In this document: one piece after another, positions 24,767 to 34,499 of the stretch | Layout: every line of letters starts with the position of its first letter | Position numbering within the stretch: the stretch's first letter is position 1 | Assembly (NCBI GenBank): GCA_946807835.1 | Contig: OX327691.1 | Span: forward strand, 3,546,188-3,610,187 | Direction: 5' to 3' | DNA: 64,000 nt | Source of the DNA: Ailanthus altissimus | Lineage: Eukaryota > Streptophyta > Magnoliopsida > Sapindales > Simaroubaceae | Program-made: the position numbers and the translations under genes | The notes under the pieces: model-generated | The model's database searches: none | What the model was told of the DNA's origin: nothing | What the model saw: only the letters and a program-made list of their open reading frames with translations

Positions 24767-25162
24767 TGTTAGGAAATTGAGGGGTAATGTAGGGTCGCAA
24801 CTAAAGCAAAATTGAGAAAAATAATGAAAATAAAAATAAGATAAAACACAAGTTTACGTGGTTCGGCTTTTAGCCTACGTCCACGGGCGAAGACAGAAGA
24901 ATCTCTTACTATTAAAAATGGAGAATACAAGTATTGTAGTGTTTTAACCTTATAACCCAAAACTCCAATACACCCAATTCTCTCAAATCACTCAAAGAAT
25001 ACACAAATTCTCTCAAAATTGCATAATAGAATGAATTGCTCAACTCTTACATTTATAGGGAGAGCATGGTGGACAGCCAAGTCTTGGCTGTCCACCATGA
25101 CATAAGTGCTGGCACTGTGTGCCAGCAATTATGTAGCTGGCACACGGTGCAAGCTACCAACA
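24767..25162 (-). repeat. 5' LTR of the minus-strand copia
   Basis: It is 396 bp and collinear with the 3' LTR. Here the 16-bp-stem hairpin (25065-25099, catggtggacagccaa with its complement) is perfect, while the larger hairpin (25108-25154) has mismatches, the reverse of the 3' LTR. The TATA box CTATAAAT lies at about 25050-25060 on the minus strand. Confidence 0.92.
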
Positions 25163-25257
25163 TAGATCATATAGGTGATTGGAACATTGCCAGTTTCGAG
25201 ACCATAACACATGATCAGAGAGTAGAAGACGAGGACATACACCCTGATTTCGCCTGA

Positions 25258-26240
25258 AGCTTTTCAATGCCAATAATTTGACTCGACATAAATAGATAGA
25301 GAAGAGTGCGTTATACTGCTGATTATTTCATACTACTGAACGATTTTCTCTGTTAATATTCGTTGATTTAAAAAATTTATGCAATCATAAACGAGTTAAA
25401 TTTATTATTTATTAGAAAACAATTAATTGAACTTAACAAAAATAAAAGATAAAAAAGAAAAACTGAACATCAATACATAGTGGTTTATTCTAATTTGATC
25501 TCCGTCTATTTTTTTAAACTTATGTACTTGTTTATTTGCACTATAGAATAATTTTTTTATAACAGTAAGAATAGTTAAAAAAAAATTATATTGAAGTTGT
25601 TTGAGGGTAAAGTGACTGGTTTAAATTCATTGGAAATATATTTTTTTCATTGTTGAGTGCTCTTATAAATAGAGTCTTGTAGAAATGTAATAATTTTATT
25701 AATTCTGTCATCAATTTTATAATTAAAGAATAATAACTCTCTTCGTAAGGGATAATAACTGCTATAAATTTCATTATTAAAGAATAATAACTCCTCCCTT
25801 AATTTTATGATTAAAATTGATTCCCTAATTTTAAATATAAAAATTAAGGAGGAAACAATATTTAATTGCTTGAGGTGCGTTTCAAGATTTTTTTTATTGA
25901 TAAATGCGTTATACCACAAAACGACTTTCCCCTTCAGTATTCGATTGCTTGGGTTGCCTTTCAGGATTTGTTTTGTTTGACAGACGTGAAAGCAACGCGA
26001 GGGACGGATTTTCGAAAGCAACGCGTCTTAAAACGAATGCTTAGTTTGGATAAAGCGAGGCCGAGACCGAGGCCCTACGTTCACGCAGAGAGCGGTTGAA
26101 GGACCCTGCGGCATGACGGCCGCGTGAAAAGTTGCGAGTCATGTTTAGATCATGGACGTCGTCTCATATCCACCCTGCATTCCAAGGGGCACAAAGGTGG
26201 ATGGAAAAACCGAAAACATTACATTGCCTTCATAGAGGGA
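25258..26240. other. Intergenic, short duplications, no gene
   Basis: Two copies of attaaagaataataactc (near 25722 and 25783) and two copies of a tgcttgRGKTGCSTTTCARGA-like segment (near 25866 and 25946) are visible. No coding sequence is supported. A GC-richer patch at 25985-26130 has no recognised feature. Confidence 0.5.
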
Positions 26241-26656
26241 TGGAGATTACGAATTTCTACCGAAATCCAAATCAGCTCCCATAATGTGTCAACAAAATGA
26301 AAATTGTTCCCACTACGAAATTTCTACCAAAATTCAAATCAGGTCCCATAACGAGTCAACAAATAAAAAATTGTTCCAAATACCACATTTCTACCAAAAT
26401 CCAAATCAAATCCCACGGTATGTCAACAAAATAAAAATTGTTCCACTTAAATCCAATACGAAATTTCTACCAAAATCCAAATCAAATCCCATAACATGTC
26501 AACAAAATAAAAATTAATTCAAATCTTAAAGTACCAAATAAATCCCAGTGAAAAAAAAAGTTCCTAAAAAATTGGTCTATTCAAATCTTACCAAATAAAT
26601 CCCAATGAAAAAAAATTGTTCCTAAAAAATTGGTCTACGTAAATGTCCCAACCAAG
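26240..26656. repeat. Minisatellite, unit about 62-70 bp, left half
   Basis: Four tandem units (starting near 26249, 26313, 26380 and 26458) share tttctaccaaaatccaaatc, the boxes cccataac and gtcaacaaaataaaaattgt. A second sub-unit type (accaaataaatcccagtgaa...attggtct) repeats at 26530-26635. The array resumes at 30249 on the far side of the gypsy element. Confidence 0.85.
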
Positions 26657-27188
26657 TGTCACGCCCCAAATATTCTCAAGCAATTACTCGAGTATTTGGC
26701 GCGCGACAAGACCACCAAGAGGGGTTTTGGCCCATGATGTGTTACATGGGTTGAAGATTCTAGAAGGCCCAATGGATTTGGGCTAATGCCACATGTGTGT
26801 GGTAGGTGGGGGAGTTTTCTAGAAAAGGCATATTCCATTGGATATACTTTGGTAATTGGCATCTTTTGGAATATTCCTTAGCATATTCCCCTCTTTAGAT
26901 TTGGACCCTTGGATTAGAGTTAATCCTAGCCGTCCATTGTATATAGCTTTAGCTATAAATAGGTGGAGTTCTCATTTGAGAAACCATCCTCCAAATTGTA
27001 GAAATACTCTTAGCTTGTAAGTGTATAGCTTTGTAATCTCTCTTTAGTAATAAAATACGAGAGCATTCTCTCAAACACTTGGTGTGCATTCTTCTTCATC
27101 TCTTTCTTTGGTTAATTGGGGTCTTGTAGGCTGCTTAGCACTAGCAAGTGTCTAAGGCCGCACGGTTTCGAGAAATCGGGTCGTGACA
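26657..27188 (+). repeat. 5' LTR of the gypsy element
   Basis: 532 bp, TG...CA. A TATA-like box (ctataaatag) lies near 26952-26961 and a possible polyadenylation signal (taataaaata) near 27047, placing U3, R and U5 in the usual order. Confidence 0.95.
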
Positions 27189-27190
27189 AG

Positions 27191-27202
27191 TGGTATCAAA
27201 GC
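27191..27202 (+). promoter_or_regulatory. Primer-binding site, tRNA-iMet
   Basis: tggtatcaaagc differs by one base from the initiator tRNA-Met site TGGTATCAGAGC and starts 2 bp after the LTR. Confidence 0.88.
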
Positions 27203-27215
27203 GGGTTCAAAGAAA

Positions 27216-29846
27216 ATGGTGAAAGAAGTTGCTGGAACATCCAAGGTTGCTGAAGGGAGGGGTAGAGACCCCAAAGCTAGGAGACATGGGAGTATTTCGC
27301 CAGAAAAGTTCGTTGATCCGAACCATGATCTAGGGGACATGGTTATGAGGCTCGGTGGTGCTGTGAGCAAGGCAACAGATCGCCTTGGGGAGTTGGAGGA
27401 GCAAGTCCAGAATGTCGAGGTAGGCCTCGATACTCAAGGGGATGAGCTGCGCTCCCTCATCGAAAGCTCCATTGACGAGCATGCTGTCAAGCAACGGGAC
27501 TGGATCAAGGCTTTTCAGGAGAAGGTCTACAACACCATGGACAAAGTTCAAGCCCAAGTAGAAGAGCTACGAAAGGGGTTTGAAGGTGTCAAGGAGGATG
27601 TGGTGTTGTGCAAGCGAGCGGTCGCTAATGGCGTAGCTACTCAAACTGCGGTGGCTGCACCAAGGGTTGAGGCCCCTAAACCGAAGGAGTTTAGCGGCAG
27701 ACGGGATGCCAAGGAGCTTGACAACTTCTTTTGGCAAATGGAGAGGTATTTCGGCGCTATGGGCGTGCGGGACGAACACAAGGTAAGTACCGCAACTTTA
27801 TACCTTTCCGATCATGCAATTCTGTGGTGGCGTAGGAAAAGCGAGGAGATTCGCAAGGGTACCTGCACCATAGACACATGGGAAGAATTGCAACGGGAGT
27901 TAAAGCGCCAATTCTATCCGGAGAATGTGGCGCACGACGCTCGCAAGCGGTTGAAGGAGTTGAAACAAACGAAGTCCATTGGGGAGTACGTAGAGGAGTA
28001 CTCGTTGTTGATGTTGCAAATCCGCAACATGGCCGAGGAGGACTTGTTGTTCAATTTCCTGGACGGATTACAATCCTGGGCAGCCAATGAGTTGAAGCGG
28101 CGTGGAGTGCAAAATATATCCGACGCCCTTACAATGGCGGAGACGCTCATGGATTACCGCAAGGGGGATTCGGGAAAGTCCAGAAATTCTAAACCCAATC
28201 ACAGTAAGGGTGGGGGAGCCAAGGAGTTTCAGCCTCCGGAGAGCAAGGAGGAGAAAGGCAAACCGCCCAAGTGGAAGGAGCAGAAACGCAACGGCCATAG
28301 AGGTAATGGTCCGAAGTCTAACTGTTTTCTCTGCGATGGGGATCATTGGGTGAAGGACTGTCCGAAGAAAAAGGCTTTCAATGCAATGTATGAGGCACAA
28401 TACGGGGACGAGCAGAGCCGTATGGGTTGCATGCAGCTGTTCAATTCCCTCAAAGCCAAGCGGTGTGCAGACGCGCCAACGGGGACGGCGCTCATGTACA
28501 TTGAAGCCTATGTCAATTGCATCAAGACTCAAGTGTTAGTTGATACGGGGGCTACGCACAACTTCATTAGGCGTGCGGAAGCGGAACGCTTGGGCCTTTA
28601 TGTAGAGAAGGGAGAGGGATACCTCAAGTCCGTGAACGCAAGAGCCAAGCCGCTAGATGGGGTGGTTCGTGGAGCTGAAATTCACATTGGCAAATGGCAC
28701 GGTGAGGTAAATTTCTCAGTAGCACCTCTCGATGATTTTGATGTGGTGCTAGGTATGGACTTCTTACGGCAGTACAATGTGGTGTTACTTCCTCAACACA
28801 ACTATATGTGTATTTTGGAGGGAGGGCCCCGAATGATACCGACGGTAGACATGCCCAAGGGTGGGCGATCCAAGCCAAACGCCAAGGTCCTTTCCGCAAT
28901 GCAACTAAGGGTAGATGCTGGGCGCAAAGGAGGGTTACATTCAGCCTCAACAACGGGGGTGGATGATGCGGCAAATGGGGGCAAGGATGAAATACCGAAG
29001 GTTGTTGCAGAAGTGCTCGGGGAGCACAATGGGGTCAAGCCTACTGCCATACCGGAAGAACCGCCTTCAAGAGATGTAATTGAGGGCAAGTTGGAGCTTG
29101 AGATTATGCTTCCAACTATGGGGTCGACGCCTCCATCGGAGATGGGAGAGTTGCAGGGGCAGCTTGAGGAGTTGTTGGATGCGGGTGTCATCCAAAAGTC
29201 CAAGGTGTCACATGATGTGCAGTTTCAGCACAAGGAGTGGGGCGAAGACAAGCAGCGGCGTGTTAAGCACAGTGCGGGGGACTTGGTGATGGAGACGATA
29301 CTTCCACCACAACGCAAGTCAGCACGCCCACTTCATAAGGGCCTTGATCGTAGGGACGAGGGGCCAAGGTTGATTGCCAAGAGAGTTGGCAACGTCTCGC
29401 ATAAGGTGGAGTTACCTTCGAGACAGCGGCAGTGGCGACATCAGGTGCATTCCGCAAGCTGTTGGAAGCAGTACCGTGGAGGTACGGGAGATGCAGAATT
29501 TGAGCCACACAACCGGGAACCTTTGGGGATTTCCACACGCCATGGCAAAGGTGAGGAACTCAGGACGGGTCTTGAGTACTTTGTCGAGTGGAAAGGGTTG
29601 CCGGATGGGAGAGCACGCTTGGGACACGAGAGCGCACAGCCAGAGTTTGCAGAACGGGGTGCGCAAGTTCCAGCGAAGACGCGACGAGGGCGTCGCGTGA
29701 ATTTGGTGGGGGAGAATGTCACGCCCCAAATATTCTCAAGCAATTACTCGAGTATTTGGCGCGCGACAAGACCACCAAGAGGGGTTTTGGCCCATGATGT
29801 GTTACATGGGTTGAAGATTCTAGAAGGCCCAATGGATTTGGGCTAA
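27216..29846 (+). CDS. Gag-protease-chromodomain fusion protein of a non-autonomous gypsy element
   Basis: 876 codons from the first ATG (MVKEVAGTSKVAEGRG); codons upstream overlap the primer site, so this start is preferred. Residues 45-110 are a probable coiled coil (LGELEEQVQNVEV). About 160-300 is the capsid domain, with YLSDHAILWWRR and RQFYPENVAHDARKRL. C370 opens a CX2CX3HX4C zinc knuckle (CFLCDGDHWVKDC). D443 starts the protease site VDTGATHNF, followed by VVLGMDFL. About 642-662 is a reverse-transcriptase N-terminal stub (QLEELLDAGVIQKSK), joined directly to the integrase C-terminal GPF/Y region (RRDEGPRLIAKRVGNVSHKV), then a chromodomain-like EYFVEWKGLPD near 786. The stop lies inside the 3' LTR. 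It can plausibly make particles but not copy or integrate DNA by itself. Confidence 0.9.
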   Translation: MVKEVAGTSKVAEGRGRDPKARRHGSISPEKFVDPNHDLGDMVMRLGGAVSKATDRLGELEEQVQNVEVGLDTQGDELRSLIESSIDEHAVKQRDWIKAFQEKVYNTMDKVQAQVEELRKGFEGVKEDVVLCKRAVANGVATQTAVAAPRVEAPKPKEFSGRRDAKELDNFFWQMERYFGAMGVRDEHKVSTATLYLSDHAILWWRRKSEEIRKGTCTIDTWEELQRELKRQFYPENVAHDARKRLKELKQTKSIGEYVEEYSLLMLQIRNMAEEDLLFNFLDGLQSWAANELKRRGVQNISDALTMAETLMDYRKGDSGKSRNSKPNHSKGGGAKEFQPPESKEEKGKPPKWKEQKRNGHRGNGPKSNCFLCDGDHWVKDCPKKKAFNAMYEAQYGDEQSRMGCMQLFNSLKAKRCADAPTGTALMYIEAYVNCIKTQVLVDTGATHNFIRRAEAERLGLYVEKGEGYLKSVNARAKPLDGVVRGAEIHIGKWHGEVNFSVAPLDDFDVVLGMDFLRQYNVVLLPQHNYMCILEGGPRMIPTVDMPKGGRSKPNAKVLSAMQLRVDAGRKGGLHSASTTGVDDAANGGKDEIPKVVAEVLGEHNGVKPTAIPEEPPSRDVIEGKLELEIMLPTMGSTPPSEMGELQGQLEELLDAGVIQKSKVSHDVQFQHKEWGEDKQRRVKHSAGDLVMETILPPQRKSARPLHKGLDRRDEGPRLIAKRVGNVSHKVELPSRQRQWRHQVHSASCWKQYRGGTGDAEFEPHNREPLGISTRHGKGEELRTGLEYFVEWKGLPDGRARLGHESAQPEFAERGAQVPAKTRRGRRVNLVGENVTPQIFSSNYSSIWRATRPPRGVLAHDVLHGLKILEGPMDLG
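29705..29716 (+). promoter_or_regulatory. Polypurine tract of the gypsy element
   Basis: ggtgggggagaa directly abuts the 3' LTR. Confidence 0.88.
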
Positions 29847-30248
29847 TGCCACATGTGTGTGGTAGGTGGGGGAGTTTTCTAGAAAAGGCATATTCCATTG
29901 GATATACTTTGGTAATTGGCATCTTTTGGAATATTCCTTAGCATATTCCCCTCTTTAGATTTGGACCCTTGGATTAGAGTTAATCCTAGCCGTCCATTGT
30001 ATATAGCTTTAGCTATAAATAGGTGGAGTTCTCATTTGAGAAACCATCCTCCAAATTGTAGAAATACTCTTAGCTTGTAAGTGTATAGCTTTGTAATCTC
30101 TCTTTAGTAATAAAATACGAGAGCATTCTCTCAAACACTTGGTGTGCATTCTTCTTCATCTCTTTCTTTGGTTAATTGGGGTCTTGTAGGCTGCTTAGCA
30201 CTAGCAAGTGTCTAAGGCCGCACGGTTTCGAGAAATCGGGTCGTGACA
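29717..30248 (+). repeat. 3' LTR of the gypsy element
   Basis: 532 bp, reading identical to the 5' LTR. The element's ORF ends 130 bp inside it. Confidence 0.95.
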
Positions 30249-30400
30249 CAAGTCTAGGTAAATGTCCCAACCAAAATCCAAATCAAATCCTATAATAACT
30301 CAACAAAATAAAAATTTTAAGCACCAAATAAATCCCACTGAAAAAGAGAATAATCCTAAAAGTTGGTCTAGGTAAATGTCGCAATAAATAACTGTCAGGC
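30249..30400. repeat. Minisatellite, right half, beside the PABP 3' end
   Basis: It repeats the units seen at 26240-26656: aaatgtcccaaccaaaatcc, ctcaacaaaataaaaatttt, accaaataaatcccactgaa and ttggtctaggtaaatgtc. It lies 60-210 bp beyond the PABP stop, so it probably forms part of the PABP 3' untranslated region. Confidence 0.8.
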
Positions 30401-30461
30401 ATCAGACCTGATAAAAATTGCCTCCCAACTGTTCATGTAAAGAAACGTAGATCAGGGTGCT

Positions 30462-33400
30462 TCATTCATTTACTGCCAAGGAGCCAAGCTTGTCGTTGAC
30501 ATCAGATTGTGCTACAGATTGTTGAAGTACAGCCATTGCCTCAGCCACTTTTGTCTTCAGAGCTTCTGGAGATTCAATAAGATGTAACACCTCTGTCTGG
30601 TCCATCTCCAGCAACATCCCAGTCACCTTTGACACATGAACAGGCTCAATACTCTGCACAAGGGGATAAAGCTGTTCACCCAGCATCTGTAAGTGCAACA
30701 TAATCAGTACACATTCAGACAATAACTCAGAAACTTGACCAATTGGAGGAAGGAAAATATTACATACCCTGGTACGATCAGCTGGGCCGGCAGATGCCAA
30801 AACAGAAGTGAGAGTTGAAATTGGCACTGGCCCAGGTCGTGGGGCTTCAATAGGTGTCACAGGCATCCCTGAAACATCAAAGGGTACTGGAACCATTGAA
30901 ACAACCGACAGGTCTACACCATTCCTGGCATTGCCCAGGTATCTAATCCCTTGATTGGAGTTCCGCAAAAACTGAATTTCAAAAGTGAGAGGTAAGCAAA
31001 CAATAAATGGTAGCATAAGTTAACACTGATATACTTTTACATACTTTAGAACAGCTGCAAACTTCAATCTAAGTGGCTTCTAAGTTAAAAAGTTTGAAAC
31101 GCATGGTTACATTTAAAAAAAAAAGATGATCTTTTCATGCTAAATATAAAACAGTGAATGGCACAGGTAGATATAAAAGAGTGAATGGCACAGGTAGGAA
31201 GGGAAGAATTGAGAAGGTTATCATTGCACCTGTGGCTGCTGCATCTGTTGTCTGTTTCCATTTCGTCTTGCACCCATCCGTTGACCCTGATGCCCCTGCC
31301 TTTGCAGGTGATATGGCATTATAAAATTTGGCCCAGCAGGGCGCATTCCAGGAAAAAGTTGCTGCTGGAAACCATATCCTGCAGGTTGAGGGGGTACTAA
31401 ACCGGGAGTACCTTGACCAAAATAAAACTGCTGAGGTGGACCCAGCCTAGGTGCCCCAGGGTGATACCCAGGAATTCCTGAAGCCAGAGGCGACATTCCA
31501 CCAGGTGCATGAAGTTGAGCAAAATGTGCCTGAAACAAAGGTAGAGGAAAAAAAGGAATTTATATAACTGGGCTAAAAATAATATGATGTAAAAAAATAT
31601 GATGAGAAAAAAAGGAATTTAGGTTTCTATAACTGGGCAAAAAGAATGAGGTAAGAAAATATGATGAAAGCTGGTTCCAATTTCTATAATTTAATAAAGT
31701 AAAATATCTTTTCTCTAAAGCAGCAACCTGTCAAATTTAACAATAGCACCAATATAAAGCCTGTTTGTACAGTTTAAAAGATTTTATTTCCTGAATGATA
31801 GGCTACCTGATTATATTATGCACATAAAATTGGACAAATTTAGATTTTTGTTGACAAAATAACACTGTTAAATCTTCTAGTACACACAGTTTCCCATTAA
31901 CATTAAAGCACATGGCACATGCAAGAAATTCACATTTAGATGGGTGTATTTGTAATGAAATTTCTAATATAATAACAAAGCTGCATTCACATTCACCTGC
32001 AGGCAAGCCTTCCTTTCATCTTTACGTTGGGCCACAGCAACATAAAGAGGTTTCCGACCAATCATCTTTCCATTCATTTCATTCAACTGCAAAAAGATAG
32101 CAAATAATTTATGCAGTTATGCACAGGGACTCGAGAAGTTTTTGACACTGAACACTAAAAACATACAGCTCTTGTAGCTTCCTCAGATGTAGAAAAGGCA
32201 ACAAAACCAGAGCCCTTTGTCACTCCATTAGGATCGAGCATGACCTGAAGGAATTATATTTGAGGGAAGATGCAAACAAAGATCACCACTACAAATTCAG
32301 TCAACAAATGAATTAAAAACTACCAAGTAACTATTACAAAAATAATACCTTGCATGATGTTATAGTTCCAAACTCAGAAAATAACTCCTTCAGTTTCTCA
32401 TCATTTATGCTGTCATCCAGATTTTTCAGATACAAATTAGCACCCTTTAATTTTTCATGTCTGCTTATCCTCTCCTGTTCAAACCTGGATTTTAACTCTA
32501 CATCTCTTTCAACCCTCTTTTGAGCTCTCCCCACGTACCAAATCTTGTCACTCTTCGAGGTCCCATTCAACTTCTCTACGGCAGCTGCAGCTGCATCTGG
32601 GCTCTGAAAGTTTACAAAACCAAAACATTTAGACTTGCCGTTAGAGTCCTTTATAACAACTGCACTGGTGATAGTACCATAATGGCCAAAAACTTTCATA
32701 AGGTCCTCATCAGTTGTTGTATCTGACAAACTGTTGACATACACATTAGTGAACTTTGGTGAAACATATTTTTGAGCCCTTTCTTGATGTCGAACAAAAA
32801 GACCGACAAAAACCTTTTTATCATTTATTAGCATGCCATTCAACTGTTTAATTGCATTTTGTGCAGCCTCCTCAGTTTCAAACTGCACAAATCCATATCC
32901 TTTTGATTGACCATTACTGTCAACAGCTATTTTGCAAGAAAGTACAGTCCCAAAGGCACCAAAAGTGTCGTGCAATGCCTTGTTATCAATTGATGTGTCC
33001 AGATTCTTGATAAACACGTTGGCATATCCACTCTTCCGAATACTAGGATCTCGATGAGAAAACATGATCCTGATTGGTTTTCCATTGATAGGCGTGAAGT
33101 TCAAAATCTCTTTGGCATTAGCAGCTGCATGAAAAGCAGAACATGGATTAAGAGTACACCTTACAAAGAATGAGCACAACATATCTATGCCTATATAAGC
33201 CTCTCACCTAAGAGATTAATTTAATTTAAAAATGGAGCAATATATGTTTATCTTGTTCAAAAAGTAGTCTCGCACACCAATTTAATCAAGGACTAAAATA
33301 GAAATTCAGGAATACCTTACATGTTAGCATATATAAAGACAAAAGTTTACAAATAGATTTACTTTAGCTTAATAGAAAACAAAAGTTGTAAAATAGATTT

Positions 33401-34196
33401 AAGTTAGCCTAATAGAAATCACAATCACTTTTCTTAAAATTAACATTATACGATATATTACTCTATTTCCTGTACGAAATTAGTGTTACTGGTAAAAAAA
33501 TCTCTAATATAACGCTTTTTACAAGAATGAAAACTTAATCCCCTGGATGAAAAGTAACAGTATGTCCATTTTATATATATTTTTCACCCCTCAGGCACAA
33601 TCTGTTGTATGATTAACAAAAGTAAATTAGAAAGACTATAATAACATAAAACTAAAAACATTAATGAAGTAAAAATAGCCAAACACACCAATAGTAATCC
33701 TTAGTTTTGAATCTGGTATCTGTATATATACACAGCAATGTTAAATTTCAAAACTAAACTTCAAACAGAAAATGCACTTATAAATTATATCACTCAAGTG
33801 AAAATAAATTCATACAACTGGTTCTCTGGTAAACAAATAAAATAGCGGATAATAACAGGAAAAACGATAATAATCAGAATTGCTACACATTCATACACGT
33901 GCAATTTAAAATTGAATTATTGATCGATTAAATTTTAAATAAAATGAATTTAATATACCTTCTTGCGGATTGCTGTAATTAACATAAGCGTAACCGAGGG
34001 ATGATCGCTTGTTCAGATCACGACAAACCCTAACGGAAAGAACCTGTGCCACCTGGTTGAACAGATCATACAATTGACTCTCATTCACGTTCTGCTCCAG
34101 ATCACCGACGTAAAGCGACGAATTCGTGAACCCAGCCGCCACCACCGTGGCAGTCCCTGGCGCAACCGCCGCTGTCGACACCCCTGTCACCGCCAT
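30462..34196 (-). CDS. PABP: Poly(A)-binding protein, cytoplasmic (class II plant PAB-like)
   Basis: Seven coding exons: 34196-33959, 33124-32349, 32244-32167, 32086-31997, 31529-31230, 30971-30768 and 30686-30462. All introns are GT-AG. The sum is 1911 bp, giving 636 residues, the usual length for plant PABPs. Four RNA-recognition motifs: about 27-105 ([14 protein letters not shown]), 115-190 ([14 protein letters not shown]), 205-285 ([14 protein letters not shown]) and 310-388 ([14 protein letters not shown]). A Pro/Gln/Gly-rich linker follows, then a C-terminal MLLE domain from residue 563 ([29 protein letters not shown]). PABPs coat mRNA poly(A) tails, contact eIF4G and set translation and decay; the MLLE domain docks PAM2 peptides. 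The start MAVTGVST is preferred because upstream in-frame codons are not PABP-like. It is the only evidently intact host gene here. Confidence 0.97.
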
Positions 34197-34440
34197 CTCT
34201 TCTCTCTTTCTCTCAACGTACCAGACACTACCAATCCAATTAATAACAATAATCGGCACCTAGAAAATCGTAACTTTTAAAGGATGATCAGAAACGGAGC
34301 CTTAATGTTAGCGAATTAGGGTTTGCAGTATCTTGATATAAATGGAATACGAATTTTGTTAATTTAATTTTGTTATTTTTGGTAATTTTTTTGTTTTTTA
34401 TTTTTTTCTCTTCTAAAGAGAGAAAGAAAGAGGAGGGAGA
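34197..34440 (-). promoter_or_regulatory. PABP 5' untranslated leader with A-rich tract
   Basis: In gene orientation, a CT-rich stretch (about 34440-34415) is followed by about 60 nt made almost only of A and T, with several A5-A7 runs (34366-34425), then about 160 nt to the ATG. The extent assumes a transcript start about 30 bp after the TATA box. Confidence 0.5.
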
Positions 34441-34471
34441 TGAAGAAACGCAAAACGACGAGAGCGAAGGA

Positions 34472-34478
34472 TTATATA
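34472..34478 (-). promoter_or_regulatory. TATA box of PABP
   Basis: The minus strand reads CGCGTATATAATCC, a good plant TATA box, 276 bp before the ATG and just upstream of a pyrimidine patch typical of plant start sites. Confidence 0.6.
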
Positions 34479-34499
34479 CGCGTGGGAGTGTGACAGTGA

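Larger units (their letters stand above)
20190..25162 (-). mobile_element. Ty1/copia (Tork/Tnt1-like) retrotransposon, full-length but decayed
   Basis: LTRs lie at 24767-25162 (5') and 20190-20589 (3'), with TG...CA ends. Flanks are cagat (20185-20189) and tagat (25163-25167), a 5-bp target duplication with one mismatch. The primer site and polypurine tract are in place, and the single gag-pol frame runs 24598 to 20701 on the minus strand. The gag opening MAAKYEVEKFNGGNFTLWKM resembles Tork/Tnt1 elements. The 400-bp LTRs differ at scattered positions, so it is moderately old. It interrupts the last exon of the MRNIP-like gene in antisense orientation. Confidence 0.93.
19160..25257 (+). pseudogene. 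MRN-complex-interacting-protein-like gene, decayed and interrupted
   Basis: Exon 1 (19160-19218) encodes MATTATMFIAVQCSQCS, then a 1-bp loss shifts the frame before ATGCAG, and the donor reads GC rather than GT. Exon 2 (about 19328-19471) gives KCSNKWTCAVYNQKQ and RKVFAQGYMARDLRQFVRSF. I recognise this as the N-terminal zinc-binding segment of plant MRNIP/C5orf45-like proteins, where the second CxxC normally reads CAVC; here that Cys is Tyr. A TAG opens exon 2. A later exon (about 19610-19760) ends at AAG/gtaaat and holds a TGA. A Lys/Asp-rich last exon (about 19880-20189) continues at 25163-25257, ending DEDIHPDFA, with one frame change between the parts. The copia element 20190-25162 lies within this exon. 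Known homologues act with the MRE11-RAD50-NBS1 repair complex. The assignment rests on motif memory and exon borders are approximate. Confidence 0.55.
26657..30248 (+). mobile_element. Young non-autonomous Ty3/gypsy chromovirus
   Basis: Two 532-bp LTRs lie exactly 3060 bp apart and read identically, line for line, across their length. Each is bounded by a 7-bp inverted repeat, TGTCACG...CGTGACA. The flanks share a 4-bp caag (26653-26656 and 30249-30252). The interior is only 2528 bp and holds one open frame encoding gag, protease, a stub of reverse transcriptase, the C-terminal end of integrase and a chromodomain-like segment. Reverse transcriptase, RNase H and the integrase core are absent, so it must move in trans. 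Identical LTRs and an unbroken frame point to a very recent insertion. Its GC content is much higher than the neighbouring DNA. Confidence 0.95.

Noticed and set aside
27183..27215. Upstream extension of the gypsy frame starting at GTG
   Set aside because: These codons overlap the LTR end and the primer-binding site; the ATG at 27216 is the natural start for a plant element.
28068..28532. Long minus-strand frames within 27.1-29.8 kb
   Set aside because: Antisense shadows of the gag-protease frame, favoured by its higher GC content.
29719..29922. 67-codon minus-strand frame found in both gypsy LTRs (also 26659-26862)
   Set aside because: Identical because the LTRs are identical; no motif, and no reason to call a gene.
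34197..34259. Longer N-terminus for PABP (21 extra residues in frame)
   Set aside because: The extra residues are unlike any PABP start and lie in the predicted leader; MAVTGVST fits better.
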